DNA of 64,000 bases from Cristatella mucedo (GCA_009760855.2 WPIO01000012.1:784501-848500); one strand, 5' to 3'; shown: positions 21,201 through 27,959, counted from the stretch's first letter. Notes: generated by a model not told the origin, from the letters alone. Numbers and translations are program-made.

Positions 21201-23429
21201 TTTAAAGAAAGGCTGCTGTGTTCGAACGCCGAATGTAAAGGACCATCTGGTAGCAATCGGCGGCTCGGATCACGGCCTGGAGCTCAGGGGATTCTAATCG
21301 CGTTGGGGTGAAACTTTAGGCCGGTCGGTCTGTTACCTACAGTCGGCAATAAAGGATCACCCACGGTAGGATTCGAGCCCACGAACTCGCTCGTGAAGAG
21401 GGAGCCCCTTACCTCCTGGATTACCACGACTCGTATGCGCATGAGGCTTGTGAGGCTATGTGCCTCATCTGAGGGATATCGCAATCCGACGGGTGGGTCC
21501 CAAGAATGCCTTCGAAAGGCCGCCGGGTTCGTTCGCCTGCGAATAGGGCCACACGAGTACATTTAAATTTTAGATTTAATGCATTTAGCGAAGATGTAGG
21601 CGATCGTGCGAAGGCGGAGCATGCTTAAAGGCTTGTAAATATTTTTGCGTCCTTGCATTTTCTACTCTTTGCTTTTGTCGCCGTCTTGCGGTTGGCCTTG
21701 TGCAAGGACGAACAGCATCTCGGAGAACCGTACGTAAACCCGCGTAAACGAACGATAATTGTGCTCTCGTGGCATCACACGGCCGCGCGTTCGAGTAGTG
21801 GCAGTTTCTTTTTGGTCGCGTGCTTTCGTGAACAGTTATCCTCAGCCAAATTGTGAGCCACGCTGCTACAGAGAATCCCTCAGCAGGCGGTCGCGCACGA
21901 GCTCGAGGTACTTCAACTGTGTTTATCTGCTTTTGCAGGTCAACTTGAAGCATCGAGTGGAGGGCCTACCCGGCCGGTTGTACGCGGACTTGAGCCAGCT
22001 GCAGCCTCACTTCGGCATCGGGCAGCAGCGGCTCCTGTGCTTGGCGCGCGTGCTGCTCAAGTCCAGCCCGAGGCTACTCGTCGTGGAGGAGACGCTGGAC
22101 ACTGTGGATCCCAGGTAGCTCTTCTAGCGGTCCTGTCCTTGCTCGCGTGACCATGGCTGCAAGGCTAGTTTACGAATCCCAGAGGTTTGACCGCGTGTAT
22201 CCTTTGCTCAGAGAGCTTGGATGGTTGCCGGTTGATCAACGGATACAGAGCAAAGTTCAACAAGGCCCGCCGCGGCATGGTTTCTTCATACCTAGCTGAA
22301 ATGCTGCTGCACCAGTTTCAGCCTCTTCGCGTCCTCAGGTCGTGTTTGGATAATAAATTAGCTGTTCCATCCCTCTGCTTAAAGACCGTTGGCGACAGAA
22401 GCTTTAGCTCTGCAGGTCCTTCCACAATTCTCATGAAACGACAACTACTCTCCTGCTGCCGAATGCGGCTCATCCTTTTCAGCCGTCCTGAGCTGCTACT
22501 TCCATGCTACTCACTACCTCAGCTGCTCTCCTGACACTGCTTTGCTTCTTACTTTCTCTTTCTTGCGTTGGGTGAAGTCTGTTGGCTACCGTATGCGTAC
22601 CGAAAGCCTCTTTACCTTTGAGTTCGCTATAAAGAACTTGCCCGCTTAACATCCACATAGTATTTGTGGCGTTACCGATGGAGGTGCATTACATTGCATT
22701 ATTTCGGCAGGTTTGACTGTAAACCTTTTGCAGAAAGCTCTGGATAAAAAGAAAACGAAACTTGTCAATAAAGAACGCGCTTCGCTGGCGAGACTCTCGG
22801 GCGAACTTATCTCGCACGAAGGTCTCTCCTTCGCTTGGCATGCGTTGTGCTAGGCTTCTGCTGGCCTAATTCGGCAGGCGGTGCATTTCATGCGTGCCGC
22901 CCAGGCCACTACCCCCCTTTGCCTCCTCCTCCCTCACAGCGCCAGCCAGCAGTCGCCCAGCCAGCAGTCGCGTCGCTGTCGCTTCAGATCGGCGGCTCTG
23001 CTGCAGAAGGTGATCCGACGCAACTTTGAGTCGTGCACGGTGATCACGATCGCGAGGCGCCTGAAGACGGTCATCGACGCCGACCGGATAATGGTGCTCG
23101 ACAATGGCCGCATAAAGGAGTTCGACCCGCCGCACTTGCTCCTCCAGAACGAGAAGAGCGTTCTGAGCCAGCTGGTGAAGCAGCGCGGCACGCTCGAGGC
23201 GAACCTGCTTCGCGAGATCGCCCGGCACAAGTACGAGAACCGCCCCTACGTGCCGCCTTTCTCGGCCGACGGCGGTGGAGAAGCGGAGGGCCCCAACGCC
23301 ACGCCCGGCGGCGGCCTTCACAAAAGCCCCGGCTACTATATTCCGTCCTTTCAGTCGCTGCGGCTGACTGCTGCTTTCAATCACCTGACCTCGCACAAGG
23401 AGGCGAACAAGTTCCAGAGGAAATTTTAG
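2783..23429 (+). CDS. ABCC4: ABC transporter subfamily C, MRP4/ABCC4-like, with degenerate ATPase sites (21 coding exons)
   Basis: Multidrug-resistance-protein type exporter of the plasma membrane, layout TMD1-NBD1-linker-TMD2-NBD2. Coding exons: 2783-2921, 5426-5543, 5719-5937, 6905-6994, 8277-8575, 8885-9134, 9712-9831, 11841-12122, 13081-13175, 13286-13372, 13619-13715, 14866-15090, 15201-15391, 15697-16030, 16196-16346, 16728-16970, 17196-17302, 19245-19433, 19601-19846, 21939-22114, 22988-23429. All junctions are GT-AG and phases agree, giving 1365 residues counted from the first full codon (human ABCC4 is 1325). Exons align with ABCC4 end to end. ABCC4 exports cyclic nucleotides, prostanoids and drugs. 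Here NBD2 has lost Walker A Ser (His1090), Q-loop Gln (Glu1130), Walker B Asp (Glu1210) and switch His (Arg1242), and NBD1 has lost its switch His (Gln582). Transport may therefore be lost or altered. The initiator is uncertain: an in-frame ATG at 2605 reads through into exon 1, or a short upstream exon exists. Family assignment is firm; orthology within ABCC is less so. Confidence 0.9.
3870..3957. repeat. Degenerate (GTAAGCAA)n-like microsatellite
   Basis: About 11 imperfect units of GTAAGCAA or GTAAGTAA in a row inside intron 1 of the ABC gene. Confidence 0.85.
4829..5304 (+). mobile_element. LINE family B, 5'-truncated copy
   Basis: The translation around 4850-5020 gives a stretch like SYLAELLHQFQP, then LKTLGDRSFSSAGPRLRNSLP, the typical C-terminal end of CR1/L2-like reverse transcriptases. 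A 3' UTR follows, ending in ATTAC repeats (5284-5303). The same 3' end recurs at 14285, at 22195 and, inverted, at 40786. The frame is broken. Confidence 0.75.
5426..5543 (+). CDS. ABCC4: ABCC4-like exon 2 (start of TMD1)
   Basis: Residues 46-85, Glu-Trp-Val-Lys-Glu-Leu through KPSLFAALRRCYG and the first membrane helix. The Pro-Ser-Leu followed by a basic Cys-Tyr pair is typical of ABCC4 at this place. The acceptor CAATTCTTTCAG is preferred over CACAG at 5399 because its phase fits exon 1. The donor is CAG/GTAAGC. Confidence 0.88.
5719..5937 (+). CDS. ABCC4: ABCC4-like exon 3 (TMD1)
   Basis: Residues 86-158: helices 1-2 and the following loop, ending in an MKMRVACTALLYSK stretch that matches the ABCC4 signature GMRLRVAMCHMIYRK. 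Phase 0 on both sides. The acceptor is CTCATTGCAG and the donor AAG/GTGAGT. Confidence 0.92.
6905..6994 (+). CDS. ABCC4: ABCC4-like exon 4 (TMD1 intracellular loop)
   Basis: Thirty codons (residues 159-188), VLKLSSYV then QTTSKESIIKLLAEE and KLDQ. These line up with the ABCC4 exon for the first intracellular coupling region (ALRLSNMA...VNKFDQ). The family's conserved Asn-Asp-Val is Glu-Glu-Ala here. Flanked by TTTTGTAG and CAG/GTAGGG, phase 0. Confidence 0.85.
7056..7515 (-). mobile_element. LINE family A, 3' fragment
   Basis: Starts with an ATT-repeat tail on the - strand, followed by the family A 3' UTR and then the reverse complement of the reverse transcriptase C-terminal coding end (Pro-Lys-Ala-Trp-like). 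Closely similar to 51570-52010. Lies 60 bases downstream of the exon 4 donor. Confidence 0.8.
7516..8276 (+). other. Intron 4 remainder, no recognised feature
   Basis: AT-rich intronic DNA with no gene, RNA or shared repeat that I can see. Confidence 0.5.
8277..8575 (+). CDS. ABCC4: ABCC4-like exon 5 (TMD1 helices 3-4)
   Basis: Residues 189-288. Includes NYLWLGPLSTV (ABCC4: FLHFLWAGPLQAI), two hydrophobic helices, and NEVLHSMRSIKIYCLEKTF, which matches the conserved NEVxxGIRxIKMYAWEKxF. The acceptor is TTGTAG and the donor CGCAG/GTGAGT, phase 2. Confidence 0.93.
8885..9134 (+). CDS. ABCC4: ABCC4-like exon 6 (TMD1 helices 5-6)
   Basis: Residues 288-371, with SSKLMAFATFS and LLDVIRLNMTIMLPLG helices, then SEALSTITSIQ, which corresponds to the ABCC linker that leads into NBD1. 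The acceptor is CTCACTTGCAG and the donor CAG/GTACGT. It completes the split codon from exon 5. Confidence 0.93.
9135..9711 (+). other. ABCC4-like intron 6, nothing recognised
   Basis: Intron of 577 bases with no shared repeat and no second coding signal that I can see. Confidence 0.5.
9712..9831 (+). CDS. ABCC4: ABCC4-like exon 7 (TMD1-NBD1 connector)
   Basis: Forty codons (372-411): EFLLLEEKSH, then VLIEFDDFSAFPSSAEK. Aligns with ABCC4 TFLLLDEIS... and VHVQDFTAFWDKASE at the start of NBD1. The acceptor is TTTTTTTTAG and the donor AAG/GTGAAA, phase 0. Confidence 0.92.
9832..11840 (+). other. ABCC4-like intron 7
   Basis: Intron of 2 kb. It holds a short LINE family A tail fragment (11609-11700) and a GC-rich patch near 11100-11400. 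Open frames in that patch have no recognisable similarity. Confidence 0.5.
11609..11700 (-). mobile_element. LINE family A, 3' tail fragment
   Basis: ATT-repeat tail on the - strand, then CAGAGAACTGAATCTCTTAC and AGGCACTT, the conserved family A 3' end. The copy stops within about 90 bases. Confidence 0.65.
11841..12122 (+). CDS. ABCC4: ABCC4-like exon 8 (NBD1 Walker A, Q-loop)
   Basis: Residues 412-505. Walker A is GPPGSGKT (435-442), canonical. The Q-loop reads YATQQPWVF, also canonical. Next comes NILFGCDYDRSRY, matching ABCC4 NILFGKKYEKERY. The acceptor is GTGTTATAG and the donor AAG/GTAATT, phase 0. Confidence 0.95.
12193..12236. repeat. (AT)n microsatellite
   Basis: About 21 AT units in intron 8, extended by AT-rich flanks to about 12280. 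Confidence 0.95.
12281..12899 (+). other. Middle of intron 8, nothing recognised
   Basis: Intronic DNA between the AT repeat and the purine-rich minisatellite. No shared repeat or coding similarity seen. Confidence 0.4.
12900..13050. repeat. Purine-rich low-complexity minisatellite
   Basis: A run of 12 G (12921-12932) and many imperfect GCGGATAGAG or GCGGGTAGA-type units, lying directly upstream of exon 9. Confidence 0.7.
13081..13175 (+). CDS. ABCC4: ABCC4-like exon 9 (NBD1 signature)
   Basis: Residues 506-537, containing TVVGECGHELSYGQKTKI. The ABC signature is LSYGQ instead of LSGGQ (525-529). The acceptor is CTCGTTGCAG and the donor GCGAG/GTAAAT, phase 2. Confidence 0.93.
13286..13372 (+). 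CDS. ABCC4: ABCC4-like exon 10 (NBD1 Walker B)
   Basis: Residues 537-566. ADIYLLDDPFGAVD is Walker B plus D-loop. The Asp in place of the catalytic Glu is normal for ABCC NBD1. The acceptor is AACTTTCAG and the donor AATAA/GTATGC, phase 2. Confidence 0.93.
   Translation, partial: GYLQASGHLPARRSIRCSRLVCRKNHFQ
13377..13463. repeat. 22-bp tandem repeat, about 4 units
   Basis: GCGCTCTGCGGCCTCATGGG plus AA is repeated at 13377, 13399, 13421 and, partly diverged, 13443. It begins four bases after the exon 10 donor GT. Confidence 0.92.
13619..13715 (+). CDS. ABCC4: ABCC4-like exon 11 (NBD1 switch region)
   Basis: Residues 566-598: FLKDSTIVLVTQQLPYVRVADQ. The family reads TxxLVTHQLQYL, so the switch histidine is Gln582 (codon 13665-13667). 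The acceptor is CTATTGCCAG and the donor GAG/GTTAGT, phase 0. Confidence 0.93.
14080..14245 (-). repeat. SINE family II, inverted copy
   Basis: Read on the - strand: GAGCCGCGATGGCACACTAG, then GTGGGTTCGAATCCTGCGGT (B box), then TACTTTATTGCCGCTGCAAG, then TAAAGGCTCTTCTGTCGCTA and GAGGCTGTTAAATCAGC. It is the best-preserved match to the copy at 24800. Confidence 0.85.
14285..14545 (+). mobile_element. LINE family B, 3' fragment
   Basis: Shares CTACTTC..., AAGTCTGTTGGCTA, TATGCGTACCGAAAGCCACT and GACGGAGATGCAT with the 3' end of the copy at 4829. Too short to hold coding sequence. Confidence 0.7.
14866..15090 (+). CDS. ABCC4: ABCC4-like exon 12 (NBD1-TMD2 linker)
   Basis: Seventy-five codons (599-673): GSITAKGTYDELLDRGVDFSA, matching ABCC4 [22 protein letters not shown], then a polar regulatory linker. 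The acceptor is GTTCGTCTCAG. The donor GAG/GTGACC is chosen because the next exon then stays in phase 0. The frame remains open past the donor, so another donor is possible. Confidence 0.85.
15201..15391 (+). CDS. ABCC4: ABCC4-like exon 13 (TMD2 first helix)
   Basis: Residues 674-737: a YGGYAASAGGCGVVAAVVF helix and then ALSDLWLVDW, matching ABCC4 VLQDWWLSYW. The acceptor TCGTCTACAG makes a 110-base intron. The donor ACTG/GTACGG leaves phase 2 and restores Trp-Ser across the junction. Confidence 0.82.
15697..16030 (+). CDS. ABCC4: ABCC4-like exon 14 (TMD2)
   Basis: Residues 737-848. An Asn-Glu-Ser sequon (LTLNESQRS) sits in the predicted extracellular loop that is glycosylated in ABCC4. FFYAYIAITASCF follows. 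Then come HKSFFRSIVSAPLSELYHTS and GELLKRFSQDITLVDDLLP, matching the ABCC4 stretch GRILNRFSKDIGHLDDLLP. The acceptor is TTTATTTAG and the donor CTG/GTGAGC, phase 0. Confidence 0.95.
16196..16346 (+). CDS. ABCC4: ABCC4-like exon 15 (TMD2 helices)
   Basis: Residues 849-899. A hydrophobic pair of helices, with NHWLWISLVPLAA matching ABCC4 IPWIAIPLVPLG, then YYERSARDVKRIEHE, the conserved SRDVKRLE coupling element. The acceptor is CTTTTTAG and the donor GAGT/GTAAGT, phase 1. Confidence 0.93.
16728..16970 (+). CDS. ABCC4: ABCC4-like exon 16 (TMD2)
   Basis: Residues 899-980: RYPLYDHMSTTLDGLWTVRA matches ABCC4 SPVFSHLSSSLQGLWTIRA. NRWFALVLDVFCVAFVI follows. The acceptor is ATGCTTGCAG and the donor GCTG/GTGAGT, phase 1. 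Confidence 0.94.
17196..17302 (+). CDS. ABCC4: ABCC4-like exon 17 (TMD2 last helix)
   Basis: Residues 980-1015, MVSLGLVYACNLVWNVQSTVRNSVEV. Matches ABCC4 [26 protein letters not shown] in place and spacing. The acceptor is GGCTTTCAG and the donor CAG/GTTAGG, phase 0. Confidence 0.9.
17303..19136 (+). other. ABCC4-like intron 17, nothing else recognised
   Basis: AT-rich intron sequence with no gene or shared repeat seen before the LINE fragment at 19137. Confidence 0.5.
19137..19228 (-). mobile_element. LINE family A, short 3' fragment next to exon 18
   Basis: ATT-repeat tail, then ACACTTGATAAAGCGCCCTC and GAACTTAATCTCTTTCTAGG. Truncated after a GCAAAGG that lies about 17 bases before the exon 18 acceptor. 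Confidence 0.8.
19245..19433 (+). CDS. ABCC4: ABCC4-like exon 18 (NBD2 start)
   Basis: Residues 1016-1078: AAVESIMEYRKMKEE matches ABCC4 ISVERVIEYTDLEKE. GIVTLEGVSMTYPDTG is the first NBD2 strand with its A-loop Tyr. The acceptor is CCGCTTACAG and the donor AAG/GTAAGC, phase 0. Confidence 0.94.
19452..19565 (+). repeat. SINE family II, partial copy
   Basis: Only the 3' part is present: TCCTGCGGTGGG, AATCCTTTATTGCCCACC, AAAGCTCTCTTCGGCGGCTT and GTGAGGCCTTTGAATCCA. It starts about 18 bases after the exon 18 donor. Confidence 0.6.
19601..19846 (+). CDS. ABCC4: ABCC4-like exon 19 (NBD2 Walker A and Q-loop, both altered)
   Basis: Residues 1079-1160. Walker A reads GRSGAGKH: the Mg2+-binding Ser/Thr is His1090 (codon 19634-19636). 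The Q-loop reads IPEDSPVF where the family has IPQEPVLF, so Gln is Glu1130 (19754-19756). GTLRQNLD and a YTDAQLWKALEE tail are otherwise normal. The donor is GAG/GTGAGT, phase 0. Confidence 0.95.
19847..21938 (+). other. ABCC4-like intron 19
   Basis: Intron of 2.1 kb, with an inverted SINE II copy near 21290-21440. The - strand frame at 20292-20702 is open for 136 codons but I do not recognise it. Confidence 0.5.
21290..21440 (-). repeat. SINE family II, diverged inverted copy
   Basis: On the - strand: GTGGGCTCGAATCCTACCGT (B-box region), GGTGATCCTTTATTGCCGAC and upstream GAGTCGTGGTAATCCAGGAG. The 3' part is lost. Confidence 0.6.
21939..22114 (+). CDS. ABCC4: ABCC4-like exon 20 (NBD2 signature and Walker B, altered)
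   Basis: Residues 1161-1219. VEGLPGRLYADLSQ leads to the signature FGIGQQRLLCLAR (family FSVGQRQLVCLAR). Walker B is RLLVVEETLDTVD: the Mg2+-binding Asp is Glu1210 (22086-22088) and the catalytic Glu1211 is kept. The acceptor is CTTTTGCAG and the donor CCCAG/GTAGCT, phase 2. Confidence 0.94.
22195..22703 (+). mobile_element. LINE family B, 5'-truncated copy
   Basis: Translates in part to LGWLPVDQRI, SYLAEMLLHQFQP and LKTVGDRSFSSAG, with frameshifts and a deletion relative to the copy at 4829. Ends in a short ATTACATTGCATT tail. Lies in intron 20 of the ABC gene. Confidence 0.75.
22988..23429 (+). CDS. ABCC4: ABCC4-like exon 21 (NBD2 switch region, C-terminus, stop)
   Basis: Residues 1219-1365. 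SAALLQKVIRRNFESCTVIT is followed by IARRLKTVIDADRIMVLDNG, where the family has [20 protein letters not shown]. The switch His is therefore Arg1242 (23055-23057). A C-terminal tail follows, LLQNEKSVLSQLVKQRG and then a Gly/Pro-rich end without the PDZ-type ending of human ABCC4. The acceptor TGTCGCTTCAG is chosen because it restores Asp-Pro-Arg. Stop TAG at 23427-23429. Confidence 0.94.
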
Positions 23430-24000
23430 AAAAACCAACAACCCTCATCCCCTCGGAAGGCAGAGCTGTCGCCGCCGCACGTTCCGGTTCGGTGCCGTTT
23501 CTCGTCTCCCCCAGCTCGCTAAATGGCGCCGCCTATATCCCGAGTCCGTCCTCCTGTTTCGCCTCGTCCATCCTCCCGTTTCGGCTCCGCCGCGGGGGAG
23601 GGGCTGCTCGCCTTGCAGCAGCAACGCCGCACGAGCCGTCCAAGCGGACGACCCCTATCGTCTCGGACAATGTCTAGGACTGGCTCTGTCAAGGGACAGC
23701 CGCAGTCGTGCCATTAAATGAAGAGGTGCTACTACTTCGATTCGTTATACTATCCGCTGCCTTTTGCTGGCGTCGGCTTAGAAATCGCTGGCGCCGCCGG
23801 AAGTAGGCCCTGTCGCTGGCCAGCGGCTAGCTATACGCAATCTGCGAGCCATCAAGCAAGCTCTAAGTTAAATCAGTTTAAGGCCAGTCACTTTGGGCAA
23901 CGCCTCGGAAAGGACAACTCGCCTTTGTACTCGTCTGCCTAAGGATGTTAGTGCTTGAAACTGGCAAGCCAGGCAATGTTTTTTGCTGAATAAATGTCAT
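23430..24000 (+). other. Probable 3' UTR of the ABC gene with poly(A) signals
   Basis: ATTAAA at 23713-23718 and AATAAA at 23989-23994 are the first poly(A) signals after the stop. Which one is used cannot be told from sequence. Confidence 0.5.
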
Positions 24001-24799
24001 CCTAGCACGGTATCCAGTCCGCATGTCCTTTCAATTGTCGTTCGTTGGTTCCACTTCGTCGGGCGTCGCAATTTTCCATTTTGGCACACATTTTCCGCGG
24101 TAGACTTTCTAGATGACGCACAGTCGTTTTCCTTCCCGCGTCAAATGCTGCACAATGGTCACCAGACATTTGCTGCTGTAAACATTGTGCAGACTCATCC
24201 CATTGGTTTTCTTGCGAAAGTAATGCGAATACTTAGTTGTCACTCGACTGTTGGATTCTCCAGACCAATTACTTGTTTAGCTTCTCTAAACACATATTTG
24301 CAATACCGTTCCGGGTCAATAAGTTCACGGCTACAAAGGCACTTTTAGGCATAAGGGGGTTGACGGCTAGGCGTTTCTGGTTGCAAGAATCGCATTGGAC
24401 GGGGGGTAATAGCTTTCGGGTCCTCAGGTTTTGCCCTTGTTTTTAGCTTAAAGAGGTTGCAGCATGTTTAGCGTTTGCCTTTGAGCTTTGGTGTTGGCAA
24501 CTGTCGTAATGCAATGAAGACCACTGCTATTCGACACTCGGTTCGGGCTTTAGCGTAAAGGTACGGCGAGCGGCCCCATTAATAAGCATTCTCTCCGTCA
24601 TCGAAATAAGCCAACCGCCGGAAGCTTACCTCTTAGCGACAGCCAATCCGCTTAGAAAGCCGTGGACGACTGCGAGCCAGCGGGCCAAAAGTTGCTTTAG
24701 TCCAGCCAGTGGTTCGGCCTATACGATGCCGTTGGATGTTCAGCCTTATTACACCACCAAAGCAAAGTGAACGCCTGATTAGCTCCGTGCTGCATTACG
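24001..24799. other. Intergenic, nothing recognised
   Basis: Unique-looking DNA between the ABC gene and the SINE at 24800. Open frames are short and unlike known proteins. Confidence 0.45.
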
Positions 24800-24972
24800 G
24801 TGAGCCGTGACGGTACACTAGGTAAGGTGGTTGGTTGCTTTCACGACCTCGTTCCCGAGGTCGTGGGTTCGATTCCTGCGGTGGGCGATTCTTTATTGCC
24901 ACTGCTAGCGGTGGTGTTAGCCGTAAAGGCTCTTCTGTCGCTATACAAAAAGAGGCTGTTTAATCAGCAAGC
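24800..24972 (+). repeat. SINE family II, best-preserved + strand copy
   Basis: A GTGAGCCGTGACGGTACACT head with A-box-like CACTAGGTAAGGTGG, B box GTGGGTTCGATTCCTGCGGT, then GGGCGATTCTTTATTGCCAC, TAAAGGCTCTTCTGTCGCTA and GAGGCTGTTTAATCAGC. It serves here as reference for the family. Confidence 0.88.
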
Positions 24973-26051
24973 ACACAGTGGCTCCGGCGGCGGCGGCGGT
25001 TCAAGTGGAGTCTCACGGAGAAAGAAGTGTGGACGTGAGCGGTAAACAAGACTTCCAGTTTATTATCTGACACATGCGCAAATGCGAGCTGGCTGACTCA
25101 CCTCAGATGGGGGAGTGCAGCTGCGCAGCGAGCAACGCACCCTCATCAAAGGCGGGACGCTGCCCCGAGTCAACTGCACCACTGCCTGCAGCAGGCGGTT
25201 GGGCACACATTATTTGCCGGACGCTGTGCTAATTACACAAGCAGCAGGCCCACACAACATCAGCCTCGCGAGACCCAGAGTTTTCTCAGCTCAAGGCTCC
25301 CTAGGAATAAACTCTTGGAATCGTTGAAGTTCGTGGAGGACAGGCACAGATGTACACTTCTCGGAGTTTATGTACAGGAATAGAGTATAAGGTAACCGGG
25401 GAGCTAATTGTCAAAAAACACACTTGTAACTTCGCGCGAGCAATGTGGTTGTTCGGTTCCATTGTAATAAATGCTAAGAGCTTATATTGCAAGCAATTTT
25501 ACTCACCGGGCAAGAAACGTGTACATCTGTGGTCGTAGGAGAGCAGCACCGCACACAGTCGGGCAGTCGTCGTCGGCCTTTGCTCGACAAAAAATCAGCG
25601 GTCAACTGCAGAAGCACATCTTCCTGCTCGTCCCCGGGGCCATGTCTTGCATAAGTAGGTCGTTACGCAGGTTTTTCTTTACATTCAACGATGGTGATTT
25701 GGTCTTAATACGGCGTTAAATGTAAAGAATCACTAACGTGCGATGTCGCGTAACTCAAATACAAGTTCAAAATTCTCACAGGACCAGAAAAATTAAGTTA
25801 TAAGGAAATTCGGTTCTCCACTACAATACTAACTAATTCTCTCACTCTTTCATTTGATTACTGCTGGTAGATTTTACTATGGGGAAATCTGGCAATATTT
25901 CTTATCAAGTAAAAAGGCAGCACGACTAAGAAGGACTCACTAGTTACAGTTCGAAATAAAATCGCTCGCTGATGAGCAGCTGAAAGCAAGTGGCCAGTGC
26001 CAACTGAAATCGTAGCCACTTAGCCCCTAGTACTGAAAAAAAGTAGAGCTG
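24973..26051. other. Intergenic, nothing recognised
   Basis: No gene, RNA or shared repeat that I can identify. Confidence 0.4.
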
Positions 26052-26190
26052 CCACCTTGGTTTGGCCCTGTGGTAAGATGCCCGCCTTTGACGACCGTGG
26101 TGGTGAACTCGAGCCCTGCGGCACTTGCAATGCGCCTGTAGAGAGATTAAGTTCTCCTAGGGTGATATACAAAGGAATTATGTATTTCAT
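26052..26190 (+). repeat. SINE family I (tRNA head, LINE A tail), copy 1
   Basis: The head TTGGTTTGGCCCTGTGGTAA and B box GAACTCGAGCCCTGCGG are followed by GTAGAGAGATTAAGTTCTCC and AGGGTGATATACAAAGGAAT, which is the 3' end of LINE family A. Confidence 0.8.
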
Positions 26191-26639
26191 ATGCACGTTC
26201 ATGGTTACCCAGAAATTTGCGTACAACTTAAGAGCCCACACGCAGAGAAAGTAGGTGGTTTTTAAAATCATCAGGAGACAGGACTCGGCACACGATCGTC
26301 TAGGCTACGACACTAACGCTCGCTGGCAAGCTGAAGGAATCCCGGCTGCAGACTCTCTAAACTCCTCCGGCTACTGACTCTCTGCTCTCCTCCGGCTACT
26401 GACTTGCGGTCAGGTGGCTGAGAAAACAACGTGAATGTTTTGAGAGCCCTATATTTTAGACGTTAAGCCGACAAAAGTTCGCAAGCATTATTTTACGGAA
26501 TTCTGGTTTAAATAATTAGTATTAATTGATAATTTAGAGTATTTTATTACAGAAATAAATACATAGTATAAATCACACTACATTGTAATTTATGCCAGCT
26601 TTTGTATATTTTGAAGTGGTATAGTTTCACAGAAAGAGT

Positions 26640-27895
26640 TAATATAGCCTAATCATTTTAAGCCCAATTTTTAATTCAACGCTCAGGTTCTGTGGCATTC
26701 CTCGAAAGTAATCTCCCACCGCTAGGACCGTTCCGCATGTTGGTATTAACGCCTCCAGGCGTCGATTAAGACGAACATATTTCAACTTGAATGCGTCTGG
26801 ATGTTTGCTTCTAGAACGAAACCACCCGATCTTCAATTCGTAGCGATGCTGTCCTTAATGGAAGTGTTCAACCAGTTTGCAGACGGACACGTGTTGGTAA
26901 TCGACAGTCTGTTGAAAAGATCGATGTCAGGCCTCGACTGAGTTGTTAGTGCGAGGCAGATTGTTGATGACGCGAGCACAAGCACTCCACAGTTGCAAAG
27001 AAAACGCTGTATTCGCACCTCGACCTCTTCGTTATCTGCCTATGTTTATGTCTTCCCAGTAGTTGACCAGTGGTGCCATTAGAGGAGGGCAGTCATCGGC
27101 CAATTCGTCGAAGCAGCAGTAACATCCACTACAGGAACGAAGCTTAGAGCTAACATAATTTTAACGTGCATTCGAAGATTTTCGCCGTCTCGGCATGCTG
27201 TTGCAAGATTGAAATCTTGAACCTTCCGTCAAAGATTCTGTCCGAGATCGACAGGAATCCAACTAGCTGCGTTCCGCGGAAGATTGGTGGACAGGCATTC
27301 TGACTGGCTTTCTCAAAATCTGGCATGATACTTACCGAACTCAAGAGTTGGCTGCAATTCCAGCAGCTTGCAGACGACGTGTTCACATCCTTCTTCTGAC
27401 TTGTTTGGCAGTGACATGTAGACGGGATGAAATGCAGAGCCATCGATCGACGTGCAGTTGGCAAAAATTTGACTCGAGATTGTTGGTGCAACTTTGAATG
27501 TTTTACCTATAAGCAGATGATCAGCGCAATCGAAGGAACTCCAGATTCGCCACAGTACCGAGCCTAGGAATTCTTTTTCGTCGTCTTCACCAGAATCCCA
27601 CAGCAAAAGTTCTTCCTCGTTCTTGCCTCGTTCGTCTAAGCGAATCTGGAATAGTGATATCTGCTAGAGAATTCACTTGACCAGGTGGCACAGCAGAAAA
27701 ACAAAACAAAACAGGTGGAATTGCTTTCGTTACAATTAAATGGTTCGTTGAGAAGCTGTATATTACGGAAGATTCTCCAATGAAACTCCAGCTTCGCCGT
27801 GGTAAGTTTTGCTGATGGTTCTCCAAAGCTGTCACAGCTCTTCGACGAATTTCAGCAACAACCTGAGTTGCTTCATTTTTATCAGGATTGTGCAT
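26640..27895 (-). pseudogene. Decayed MULE-type (FLYWCH/MULE) transposase
   Basis: Read from 27895 downwards, the - strand gives HNPDKNEATQVVAEIRRRAV, typical of the region after a FLYWCH domain. It then gives GKTFKVAPTISSQIF (consensus DGTFKVVPxxFxQLF) and SAFHPVYMSLPNKSEEG (consensus VFPLVYxLLPNKTEE), the core of the MULE transposase domain. Near 26.75 kb a C-terminal piece KLKYVRLNRRLEALIP appears. Frames are broken by shifts and stops, so it is not functional. I did not find its terminal inverted repeats. Confidence 0.7.
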
Positions 27896-27959
27896 GATTG
27901 CGCTCCATCAAAACAACAACATCGGTATCACTGACTTAAATAAGCCCCGAACAATCTTT

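Noticed and set aside
24800-24890. Functional tRNA genes at SINE heads
   Set aside because: A and B boxes are present but the acceptor and anticodon stems do not pair, and each is joined to a repeated non-tRNA body.
26700-26790. KHPDAFKLKYVRLNRRLE on the - strand as the missing EZH2 C-terminal exon
   Set aside because: It resembles DALKYVGIEREME and has an AG before it, but the frame continues well past the expected end. The Tyr after Arg is absent, and the sequence fits the C-terminal part of the nearby MULE transposase better.
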